DNA from: CBDFLA01 sp965248915
GTDB lineage: Bacteria; Pseudomonadota; Alphaproteobacteria; M2410
Assembly (NCBI GenBank): GCA_965248915.1
Contig: OZ252216.1
Location: forward strand, 3,410,001-3,474,000
Direction: 5' to 3'
Length of the DNA: 64,000 nucleotides
Part shown: positions 26,908 to 35,627 of the stretch, in pieces
How positions within the stretch are numbered: the stretch's first letter is position 1
Layout: each line of letters starts with the position of its first letter
The notes under the pieces: model-generated
Database searches by the model: none
Seen by the model: only the letters and a program-made list of their open reading frames with translations
Told to the model about the DNA's origin: nothing
Program-made: the position numbers and the translations under genes

Positions 26908-28224
26908 ATGTGCCCATTGCCGAAATTGCGAGATCTCAAGGATGAATCTGATGGGGACTTTAGGGTCTTCTCGGAAATGGATCACGTGGTGAAACCACAA
27001 CGACGATTTCTGAAATATCTCGTCTTCCTTGTTGCATTTGCCGCGTTAGCCGGCGGGCTCTGGTATTCATACGATAGCTACTTGAACCAACCGACGACAA
27101 CAATTGCTTTAGACAGAGTAACCATCGGGCAAGTAACGGTCAGTTCGTTTTCAGAGAGCATTCCAGTCAGCGGCATTGTGGTTCCATTGCAAACGGTATT
27201 CCTAGATACCGTCGAAGGTGGCCGTGTGACAAATATCTTTGTCGAAGATGGTGCCCAGGTCTCTTTGGGTGATGAGCTTATCGCGCTCAAGAACGTAGAC
27301 TTGGAGCTGCAGGTTGTAAGTAGGGAAGCTCAATACACAAATCAACTGAGTGGATTGGCACAAGCCAGAATTGCTTACGATCGCAGTATTTTACAGTATG
27401 ACCGAGATCTAATGTCGGCGCGGTTACAGATCGACTTGACACGCGCCTCTCTTGAGAGACGTTTGCCGCGAGAAGAGACCGGCGTGTCTCAATCAGAAAT
27501 TGATCGGCTAGAAGCCGAACTCGCCTACCAAATGAGAATTCATGAAATGCTGACCGAGGCAAAACAGCGCGATTCAGAGAATGCGAAGAGGGATCTGACC
27601 CAACTTGAAGTGTCCGTTGAGAGTATGAGCCAAAGCCTTGAATTATTGAGGGCATCGCTGGCAGATCTGACGATCAAAGCGCCAATAAATGGACAACTAT
27701 CCGCCTTCCAGAAGCGAATTGGTGAATATGTTAGCCCAGGCGAACGCGTCGGACAGATTGATCAAACAGGAAGCTTTAAAGTCAGAGCAACAGTTGGTGA
27801 GTTCTATTTGGGGCGATTTGAAGTTGGGCAGACAGCGGGCGTCTCAATCGGCAATACGAACTATAGACTGGGAGTTACCAAGATCTATCCAAACGTAGAC
27901 AATCGACAGTTCGAAATTGATTTGGAGTTTACAGATGCACCTCCACAATCTCTTCGTCGCGGACAGAATCTCCGCTTGCGAATTGAATTGAGTGAGGATT
28001 CTGAGGTGCTGACAGTGCCCAATGGTCCTTTCTACGAACAGACCGGGGGTCGTTGGATCTTTGTTGTCTCTGACGATGGGAGTACAGCGCACCGAAGGTT
28101 GGTGAGTTTGGGTCGACGAAACGCAACAGAGATTGAAGTAGTGTCCGGATTGATTGAGGGTGAGCGCGTTCTTACTTCCAGTTACGCAGGACTTGAGAAT
28201 GCTGAAAGTGTGAAATTGCAGTAA
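26908..28224 (+). CDS. HlyD/MacA-type periplasmic adaptor
   Basis: 438 residues. A short cytoplasmic start is followed by a membrane helix (FLKYLVFLVAFAALAGGLWYSY), a lipoyl/barrel-sandwich hybrid half (GGRVTNIFVEDGAQVSLGDELI), a long coiled-coil hairpin (about residues 130-250), the second lipoyl half (IKAPINGQLSAFQKRIGEYV) and beta-barrel domains. It would bridge the MacB-like inner-membrane pump and the TolC-type outer-membrane channel encoded downstream. A later ATG at 26977 is an alternative start. Confidence 0.92.
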   Translation: MCPLPKLRDLKDESDGDFRVFSEMDHVVKPQRRFLKYLVFLVAFAALAGGLWYSYDSYLNQPTTTIALDRVTIGQVTVSSFSESIPVSGIVVPLQTVFLDTVEGGRVTNIFVEDGAQVSLGDELIALKNVDLELQVVSREAQYTNQLSGLAQARIAYDRSILQYDRDLMSARLQIDLTRASLERRLPREETGVSQSEIDRLEAELAYQMRIHEMLTEAKQRDSENAKRDLTQLEVSVESMSQSLELLRASLADLTIKAPINGQLSAFQKRIGEYVSPGERVGQIDQTGSFKVRATVGEFYLGRFEVGQTAGVSIGNTNYRLGVTKIYPNVDNRQFEIDLEFTDAPPQSLRRGQNLRLRIELSEDSEVLTVPNGPFYEQTGGRWIFVVSDDGSTAHRRLVSLGRRNATEIEVVSGLIEGERVLTSSYAGLENAESVKLQ

Positions 28225-28283
28225 GAAATGAAGATCCAAGCGCTCATTGAGTTCTTGGAGAATTCGCAATTGGGAAGTGAGCA

Positions 28284-28973
28284 ATGATTGAATTGAAGAA
28301 TGTGTCAAAGGTTTACTCGACCCGTGAAATGAAAACAGCGGCACTAAATGATGTCAGCTTGACCATTGGGAAAGGTGAATTCGCCGCCGTAATGGGTCCA
28401 TCTGGATGCGGTAAGTCTACGTTGCTCAATCTTATTGGCATGATCGATCGTTTAACCTCTGGCAGTTACTTATTTGATGGAAAAGACATTTCAGGATGCG
28501 GCGAGAATAGACTTGTCAAAATGAGACGGGAAAATCTCGGTTTTGTCTTTCAGAGTTTCAATTTGATTGATGATTTGTCTGTGGTTGACAATGTTTCTTT
28601 GCCGCTCCGGTATCTCACCATCACGCGAAAACAACGCAAGAGCCGTGTGCGAGAGGCTCTCGAGCTTGTGGATATGTTGAGTAGAGCTCGTCACAAACCC
28701 TCGCAGCTTTCTGGCGGGCAACAGCAGCGCGCCGCGATCGCCCGCGCGATTGTTGCAGATCCAAAGCTGATTCTAGCTGATGAACCGACCGGGAACCTCG
28801 ACACAAAGAATGGAGAGGACGTAATGAACCTCCTGACATTGCTTCAACAGCAGGGCTCTACGATTCTTATGGTCACGCACTCACCAACCGATGCTGCGAG
28901 GGCTGACCGAACAATCCAAATGTTGGATGGGCGGATTCTTTCTGGTGGGTCATCAATCGAAGGAGAAGGTTGA
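28284..28973 (+). CDS. ABC transporter ATP-binding protein (MacB/LolD type)
   Basis: 229 residues. Walker A is MGPSGCGKST, the Q-loop FVFQSFNLI, the signature LSGGQQQR, Walker B LILADEPTGNLD and the H-loop MVTHS. The family powers mechanotransmission systems that drive efflux of peptides, antibiotics or lipoproteins rather than classic membrane transport. It lies 59 bases after the adaptor gene and is followed directly by the permease. Confidence 0.94.
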   Translation: MIELKNVSKVYSTREMKTAALNDVSLTIGKGEFAAVMGPSGCGKSTLLNLIGMIDRLTSGSYLFDGKDISGCGENRLVKMRRENLGFVFQSFNLIDDLSVVDNVSLPLRYLTITRKQRKSRVREALELVDMLSRARHKPSQLSGGQQQRAAIARAIVADPKLILADEPTGNLDTKNGEDVMNLLTLLQQQGSTILMVTHSPTDAARADRTIQMLDGRILSGGSSIEGEG

Positions 28974-28974
28974 A

Positions 28975-31437
28975 GTGTTTATTGACATCTTCTCTGGTCT
29001 GATCCGTCAGATTCGGCGATCACCATTTACCACTGTGATCAACTTGATATCATTAAGTGTTGGATTGGCATGCATAGTAGCGGTTTGGGCTGTGACTGCG
29101 TATTGGACGCACAGCGACAATCACTTCGAGAATGCAGATCGCATCGAAATAGTCACGCAGAAATTTGGTAACACCTCATCAGGGACCGGACCTCGCCCAT
29201 TGACGTCACGGTTTCTCTCAAAGTATCTGAGGTTGGACCATCCACACTTGGAGGCAATTGCTCTCTTAAGCCAATCGTGGACATGGACTCTGGTAGCCGG
29301 AGACCGAAAAGCGAACCTTCGTGGAGTATCTGCGGATCCGGAATTTGTAGAAATTTTCGATTTTGATTTCATCTATGGTCAGCCATCGAATGCCCTCACT
29401 GCACCGAATAGTGTTGTTCTAACCAAGTCCGGCTCTGAACGTCTTTTTGGTGACACAAATCCCGTCGGACAGCCCATCATTCTGGATGAATCTACCGAAT
29501 ACACGGTTACAGGTGTGATAGATACCATTCCTCAGCCCTCGCATTTTGGGAGCCACCCTGATGCAATTACCAAATTTGATTTCTTCAAGACGTGGCCTTT
29601 GCAAGAGCAAGAAGGAGAAGAGTGGTGGCTCTATGTAGAAGGAACAACCTATGTGCTCCTGCCCAAAACTGATGTAGCGTCCCAAAGAGCAAAGCTTCGA
29701 TCAGATCTGGAATCCTACGCAGAGAAGCGAATTCCTTCTCACCAACGTGACATAGTAAGCGTCAAATTCTCATCAATTGCACTCAAGACGCTTTTTACGC
29801 GCGACCTTGACATCGAGCTCTTTCAAAATCGCGCAGGTGTTTTGTCTGTTACGACAATACTGTTTGGTCTCGGCGTCCTCATCCTATTCGTTTCTTGTTT
29901 GAACTACGCGAATCTTGCGGCGGCACAGGCGACAAATCAAACAAAAGAGATTGGAATGAGAAAGGTCTTTGGCGCAGAAAGACGTAGTGTCTTTGTTCAA
30001 TATTGGGCTGGTGCTTTGATATTGACAATAGTTGCTTCGATCTTTGCGTTTTTGGTGGTGTTTTTGTTTTCGCCGAGTGTTGAAGCTCGAACAGGGATAG
30101 ACATGTCCGCGGCGTATACACCAAACTTGACAATAGGTATTGTATTCCTCGGACTTGTTCTGCTCGTAAGTTTTGCATCTAGTGCCTATCCCTCGTATCT
30201 CCTTGCAGCGACGAGGCCTGCCGAGGCACTTCGGTCTGGGCGATCAAAGAGTGGTTCGCGCAGACTCAATGAAATATTGGTTGGTGCTCAGTTCTTTGCA
30301 GCCAGTTTGCTGCTCATTCTTGTCATTGTCGTCAATCAACAAAACAGTCATTTAAGAACCATCAGTAGTAGCAAAGGCGATGGAAATGTCGTGGCGTTAT
30401 TGGACCGAGCATCCAGAGACTTGGGTGCCGACGGGATTGAAGAGGCTGTAATCTCCGACCCGGCAATACACGCAGTTAGTCACATGAATTTTGTCCCGTG
30501 GGGACGGTATGATGCAAAAGTGACCTTCGCGCGCACACGAAAAGAAGACGGAATTGAAGCAACCGCATTCTACAGCGGTATCGGATTTGGGTTCTTCAAG
30601 GTGTTTGATACGCAACTGCTGGCAGGGCGTGTCTATGATCGCGAAATTGACGCATCGGAGATGGACCCAGATGCTGTAAGGACTGAGTCGGTTGTGGTTA
30701 TTGATCGGTGGTATGCCACACAACTAGGTTTTGAAAGCCCTGCTGCCGCAGTAGGGGAGTACATCTACTATTCTCGCAAACTTGCCAGCGGTTCAGACGA
30801 TGATCCTTCTTTCAAAATCATTGGTGTGGTTGAGACAATTCCCCTTGTCTTTGGAACTGACGGGGTGAGCGGCAATGTCTACATGTTACAAGGAGATGGT
30901 GCCACGGTCCCCGTTATTCGGTTTGACGCCAAGAAAACCGCTGAGGCAATAAAGACGATTGAAACCGCTGTGGCCTCAAGGCGTCCGAACGCACTGCCAA
31001 TTCTTGCATTTGTTGATACACGGTTTGAGCAGAATTTTCGCAAGTATGAGGGGATTGAAGTTTCCTTTTCGGGATTGTCGATCGTGGCATTCACTATTGC
31101 TGCAATGGGCCTTTTTGCCATGGCGGTGCATGTTGCAAGAAAGCGTCGGCATGAGATTGGAATACGAAAAACACTGGGGGCGAGTACCGGCGAAATTGTC
31201 GGTCTTCTTGTAAAGGATTTCTCCAAACCTGTATTGATTGCCAATCTCCTCGCTTGGCCATTGGCCTATTTGGCGGCAAAGGCATATCTCGATAGCTTTA
31301 TGCAGAAGATTGAGCTTGGTCCAGGGCCATGGATAGCTGGTGGGACAATTACGATCGCCATTGCCTGCATTGCGGTTGGCGGCCAAGCATGGCTTGCGGC
31401 TAAAGCTGATCCCGCTGAGGTCTTGCGGGATGAGTAA
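28975..31437 (+). CDS. FtsX-family ABC permease (two MacB/FtsX units)
   Basis: A GTG at 28975, one base after the ATPase stop and with AAGGAGAAGG upstream, gives 820 residues. A longer open frame from 28891 overlaps the ATPase and is less likely. A MacB-like periplasmic core follows the first helix (TVINLISLSVGLACIVAVWAV). Two three-helix FtsX units are visible (about residues 290-440 and 690-815), each with the NQTKEIGMRKVFGA or RRHEIGIRKTLGA coupling motif. This duplicated form suggests a one-chain permease. Its C-terminus resembles the remnant at 2405. Confidence 0.92.
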   Translation: MFIDIFSGLIRQIRRSPFTTVINLISLSVGLACIVAVWAVTAYWTHSDNHFENADRIEIVTQKFGNTSSGTGPRPLTSRFLSKYLRLDHPHLEAIALLSQSWTWTLVAGDRKANLRGVSADPEFVEIFDFDFIYGQPSNALTAPNSVVLTKSGSERLFGDTNPVGQPIILDESTEYTVTGVIDTIPQPSHFGSHPDAITKFDFFKTWPLQEQEGEEWWLYVEGTTYVLLPKTDVASQRAKLRSDLESYAEKRIPSHQRDIVSVKFSSIALKTLFTRDLDIELFQNRAGVLSVTTILFGLGVLILFVSCLNYANLAAAQATNQTKEIGMRKVFGAERRSVFVQYWAGALILTIVASIFAFLVVFLFSPSVEARTGIDMSAAYTPNLTIGIVFLGLVLLVSFASSAYPSYLLAATRPAEALRSGRSKSGSRRLNEILVGAQFFAASLLLILVIVVNQQNSHLRTISSSKGDGNVVALLDRASRDLGADGIEEAVISDPAIHAVSHMNFVPWGRYDAKVTFARTRKEDGIEATAFYSGIGFGFFKVFDTQLLAGRVYDREIDASEMDPDAVRTESVVVIDRWYATQLGFESPAAAVGEYIYYSRKLASGSDDDPSFKIIGVVETIPLVFGTDGVSGNVYMLQGDGATVPVIRFDAKKTAEAIKTIETAVASRRPNALPILAFVDTRFEQNFRKYEGIEVSFSGLSIVAFTIAAMGLFAMAVHVARKRRHEIGIRKTLGASTGEIVGLLVKDFSKPVLIANLLAWPLAYLAAKAYLDSFMQKIELGPGPWIAGGTITIAIACIAVGGQAWLAAKADPAEVLRDE

Positions 31438-32806
31438 GGTATTCGGTCTTGTTCTACTTTCTTTCGGCTTTTTGTTTGCCTGTGCGCCAGGTAAGTCAAA
31501 CGTGGACGTCGCGAACGAATACTGGTCAACCGATTTCGATGTGCCAGAGCAATGGCCAAAGTCCAGTCTTGAAAACTCGCCGGTCGAAGGCGACTGGCTC
31601 GTGCAATTCAGCGACCCAGTTCTAGAAGGCTATGTAAATGAAGCGCGCACGAACAACCCCGGTCTCAAAGGCAGTATCGCTGTGGCGAAGCGGGCAAAAT
31701 CGTTCGCGGCCAAAGCCACTGGTGGTTTGTTTCCCTCAATTGATATGTCGTTCAATCGAAGTCGAGTGACGGAGGTTGAAAGTGGCCTGATCACTGACGC
31801 CATAGATTCGGGTTTGGATGTTTCGTGGGAAGCCGACTTGTTTGGTCGCAATCGCTCTCTAAGGCGGTCCGCGTGGTTCGAGGCAGAAGCAACTGAGGCG
31901 GAATTGGAGGCTGCTGATAGACAGTTGGTAGTCGAAGTTTCCGAGGCCTACTTTCTGGCGATCGAGTCGAAGCTACTTGAGCTTGTCGAAAGGAGAAATT
32001 TCGACGCTCTCAGTGAAACCCTGAAATACGTGTCGGTACAATACGATCGTGGATTGAGATCTGGACAAGATCTCGCTCTTATTCGAACCGATGTAGCGAA
32101 TGCCGAGGCGGCAGTGGTGTCAGCTGCAAATGCAGCGCGCAACGCAACTCGAAGATTGGAGAGTCTTATTGGGCGATACCCCGGTGCAACATTAGTCTCG
32201 CCCGACGAACTCCCTTCGGTTCCTGAGGTGCCAAGCGCTGGTATCCCTATAGATCTACTCAACAAACGGCCAGATATTGCAGCAGCAGCGAGGCGTTATG
32301 ATGCGGCAATTGCGAACAAGAAGTCAGCGGTTGCAGCAACGCTACCTGCAATACGCCTGAGTGGATACTTCGGCTCAAGCACAGACTCGTTTGCCAATCT
32401 CTTTGAGCCATCGACCTTGATCAAGTCCGTATCTGGTGGATTGCTTGTCCCCATATTCGAAGGTGGTCGGCTGCGTGCTGAAGTTGATGTCGCCGCTGCC
32501 AATATTGATTTCGCGTTGGCGCGGTACCGAGAAACTGCCATTGCCGCTTTTCTTGAAGTTGAAGATCAACTTGATCAAAGTCAGGCCCTCAAACTTCGAC
32601 AAGAACACTTGATGATGGCGCACAAGGAAGCGGTGGATGCATTAAAGTTTGCCAAGTTTCGATATGAGACCGGTGACAGCGATCTTTTGAATGTCTTGTC
32701 AATCCAGCAACGCGTGTTTTCTATTGAGGGAAGGTTGGTTTCAATGCACCGAGCTAGACTTGTCCAATTTGCTGAATTGGCGTTCGCGCTCGGCGGATCG
32801 CCATAA
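31430..32806 (+). CDS. TolC-family outer-membrane lipoprotein (NodT-like)
   Basis: The ATG at 31430 overlaps the permease stop (ATGAGTAA), giving 458 residues. The N-terminus is a lipoprotein signal with lipobox LFAC. Two OEP repeats follow, with DVSWEADLFGRNRSLRRSA, LLNKRPDIAAAARRYDAA and PIFEGGRLRAEVDVA, the usual NodT-type landmarks. With the adaptor, ATPase and permease it completes a trans-envelope exporter in a single operon. Confidence 0.93.
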   Translation: MSKVFGLVLLSFGFLFACAPGKSNVDVANEYWSTDFDVPEQWPKSSLENSPVEGDWLVQFSDPVLEGYVNEARTNNPGLKGSIAVAKRAKSFAAKATGGLFPSIDMSFNRSRVTEVESGLITDAIDSGLDVSWEADLFGRNRSLRRSAWFEAEATEAELEAADRQLVVEVSEAYFLAIESKLLELVERRNFDALSETLKYVSVQYDRGLRSGQDLALIRTDVANAEAAVVSAANAARNATRRLESLIGRYPGATLVSPDELPSVPEVPSAGIPIDLLNKRPDIAAAARRYDAAIANKKSAVAATLPAIRLSGYFGSSTDSFANLFEPSTLIKSVSGGLLVPIFEGGRLRAEVDVAAANIDFALARYRETAIAAFLEVEDQLDQSQALKLRQEHLMMAHKEAVDALKFAKFRYETGDSDLLNVLSIQQRVFSIEGRLVSMHRARLVQFAELAFALGGSP

Positions 32807-33007
32807 CATCTGAACCGGGCGGGTAAGTGTTGCGAAATTGCCGATCACCGTCACCAAATCATCAAATTTGCGAAATCGGGGTTAAACTCTCGCTCCCTGG
32901 TCAATTCGAGCAGAAATGCCACATCTTGTTGGCGGGACTGTTGACCGCTAAAATGCGGTAGGCTGCCAAATAGGGGATTTGTGGCAGGCCGTAACGAGAG
33001 CGGGGTC

Positions 33008-35512
33008 ATGAAGGGGTTTCTGACCAGAATCTACGATGTGCTTATTCTGGCGCGACCAAAATTGACCTTGGTCGTCTTAGCGATCTTTGTCGGCTATTTC
33101 GCCTATCATGCACCAAAGTTTAGGTTAGACGCCACTGCCGATTCGCTGGTGCTCGAAAACGATGATGCCCTGGACTACTACCGTTCAATCAGCGCCCGCT
33201 ATGGATCAGATGACTATTTGATCATCACCTACACGCCCTTCAAAAGTCTGTTTGATGAAGGCGTTCTTGATGACCTAGGCAAACTGCGAAACGAACTCGC
33301 CGCCATGTCCCGGGTCGCAGCGGTAACAACCATCCTTGATGTGCCGCTGATTGAGAGCCCTCCGGTGAGTTTCGACGATTTGGAAAAGGGATTGCCCACC
33401 CTGGGAGATCCACAAACAGATCGAAGTTTGGCCGAAAAGGAACTGACCAACAGCCCGCTCTATCAGAACCTCCTCATCAGCGAGGATGCCTCGACCACCG
33501 CAGTGCAAGTTGTGTTCGAACGTGACGAGAAGTGGATTGAGCTTCGCGAACACCGCGACGCACTGCGTGAAATTCTCTTGCAGCGAACGCTTACTAAGAA
33601 AGAGGCTGAAGAATTGAGGCAGGCTAGTGAGGCCTTTGATGCTCATGTCGCAGCGCAAATGGAATTTGAGCGCAGTGATATCGCACAGGTTCGTCAGATC
33701 CTTGCCGAACACACCGACACTGCTGACTTGCATCTGGGTGGTGTGCCCATGATCGCTGCTGATTCCATTGCATTCATTCGTAACGACCTGATCGTATTTG
33801 GACTGGCAATTGTCGGGTTCTTAGTGGTTCTTCTACTCCTCGCGTTCCGGCGACCGCGTTGGGTTATACTACCTCTGCTAACCTGTTTTGCGACCGGATT
33901 GACCATGATTGGCTTCTTGGGAATGCAAGGATGGACCGTAACGGTCGTTTCTTCCAATTTCTTGTCGCTTCTCTTGATCATCACTCTTTCACTGACCGTC
34001 CACTTGATTGTTCGATACCGGGAACTGCACGAAGAAAATCCACAATCAGATATGCATGCACTGGTATTGGAGACCGTCAGAACCAAAGCCAAGCCGAGTT
34101 ACTACGCGACAATCACCACAGTTGTTGCGTTCGGGTCCCTACTTGTGAGCGGCATTCGGCCGGTCATCGATTTTGGGTACATGGTCGCGATCGGTTTAGG
34201 ATTCGCGCTCTTCTTTTCGCTCACGTTATTTCCTGCCGCGCTCATGTTGTTTGAGCCGGGCGTCCCAAAACGTCAGTTTAACATAGCCAGCGCGATTACC
34301 CGTGCGGTCGCCTGGGCGGTGCAACGGCTCGGAAACCTTGTTCTTTTGTTGTTTGCAGGACTGGTTGTTGCGAGCGTTATTGGGATCTCTTCCCTTACCG
34401 TCGAGAACCGTTTTATCGATTACTACAAAAAGACCACCGAAATCTATCAAGGCATGGAGCTCATTGATCGCAAGATGGGGGGAACCACGCCGCTTGATAT
34501 CATCATTGACGCACCGCCAGAATTCTTTGAGGCGTCGGAGGAAATCGACGAAGAGATTGAGGATGATTTTCTCGACGATGATTGGTTGGACGAGGAAGAC
34601 AGCGTAGGTATCACCGGAACGAGTTACTGGTTCAACAATGCAAAGCTGCCACAAGTCGCAGAAATCCACGACTACATAGACGGCCTGCCCGAAACCGGAA
34701 AAGTCCTCTCAATCACAAGCACAATGCGCTTGCTCGAACGAATAGACGCTGAAGCAATTAAGGATGATTTCTTGCTCTCCATCGCCTATCAGCAAGTGCC
34801 GGTGGAAATTAAAGATCTGTTGATCTCGCCTTACATGTCTGAGGACGGCAATCAGCTCAGATTTTCAATTCGTGTCTTTGAGTCAGATAAGTCGCTGAAG
34901 CGCCAGAAGTTGCTGCAGGATATTCGGTCGACACTCATTTCCGACTACGGCTTGCAGGAAGATCAGGTTCACTTAACCGGCATGATGGTCCTCTACAACA
35001 ATATGCTGCAGAGCCTCTTCAAGTCTCAGATCGCGACCATCGGAATTGTTTTTGCGGTGATTTTCTTAATGTTTGTCGTACTTTTCCGCAATCTGAAGAT
35101 GGCCGCGATCGCATTGGCGCCAAATGTGGTTGCGGGTTCTGTCGTACTCGGACTGATTGGTGGCTTGGGCATCCCCCTCGACATCATGACCATTACCATT
35201 GCGGCAATCTCCGTCGGCATTGGCGTCGACAACGCCATTCACTACGTCCATCGATTTACGGTCGAGTTCGAGGAAGATCATGATTACTGGGCGACGGTGC
35301 AACGTTCACATGCATCCATCGGTCGCGCCATGTACTACACCAGCGTGACGATTGCTCTTGGTTTTTCGATTCTCGCTTTATCGAACTTCATTCCAACCAT
35401 CTATTTTGGACTCTTGACCGCCTTCTCGATGGCTGTCGCATTGATCGCCAATCTCACACTTTTGCCCATACTCATTGTGAAATTCAGGCCGCTTGGTTTG
35501 CAAAAAGTCTAG
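33008..35512 (+). CDS. MMPL/RND-family transporter
   Basis: 834 residues from the ATG at 33008 (a GTG at 32981 is possible). Layout: one N-terminal helix, a periplasmic domain, six helices, a second helix and periplasmic domain, then five or six helices, as in HpnN/MMPL lipid transporters. The second loop holds a striking acidic stretch (EEIDEEIEDDFLDDDWLDEE, about residues 518-537) that could bind cations. It is 200 bases after the exporter operon; substrates are probably lipids or hopanoids by family. Confidence 0.88.
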   Translation: MKGFLTRIYDVLILARPKLTLVVLAIFVGYFAYHAPKFRLDATADSLVLENDDALDYYRSISARYGSDDYLIITYTPFKSLFDEGVLDDLGKLRNELAAMSRVAAVTTILDVPLIESPPVSFDDLEKGLPTLGDPQTDRSLAEKELTNSPLYQNLLISEDASTTAVQVVFERDEKWIELREHRDALREILLQRTLTKKEAEELRQASEAFDAHVAAQMEFERSDIAQVRQILAEHTDTADLHLGGVPMIAADSIAFIRNDLIVFGLAIVGFLVVLLLLAFRRPRWVILPLLTCFATGLTMIGFLGMQGWTVTVVSSNFLSLLLIITLSLTVHLIVRYRELHEENPQSDMHALVLETVRTKAKPSYYATITTVVAFGSLLVSGIRPVIDFGYMVAIGLGFALFFSLTLFPAALMLFEPGVPKRQFNIASAITRAVAWAVQRLGNLVLLLFAGLVVASVIGISSLTVENRFIDYYKKTTEIYQGMELIDRKMGGTTPLDIIIDAPPEFFEASEEIDEEIEDDFLDDDWLDEEDSVGITGTSYWFNNAKLPQVAEIHDYIDGLPETGKVLSITSTMRLLERIDAEAIKDDFLLSIAYQQVPVEIKDLLISPYMSEDGNQLRFSIRVFESDKSLKRQKLLQDIRSTLISDYGLQEDQVHLTGMMVLYNNMLQSLFKSQIATIGIVFAVIFLMFVVLFRNLKMAAIALAPNVVAGSVVLGLIGGLGIPLDIMTITIAAISVGIGVDNAIHYVHRFTVEFEEDHDYWATVQRSHASIGRAMYYTSVTIALGFSILALSNFIPTIYFGLLTAFSMAVALIANLTLLPILIVKFRPLGLQKV

Positions 35513-35627
35513 TTGGCTGTCGATCCATATTCGCGAAATAGTTCAGTAAATTTGTTTACACAAGCATTTGAAGGGTTGCCGTAGCCTCCCGTAGATTATT
35601 CTGACCTTGGGATCGGAGGGGTAACCC

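Noticed and set aside
28891..28974. Upstream start of the FtsX permease
   Set aside because: It would overlap the ATPase gene by 83 bases; the GTG at 28975 has a good ribosome-binding site and starts just before the first expected helix.
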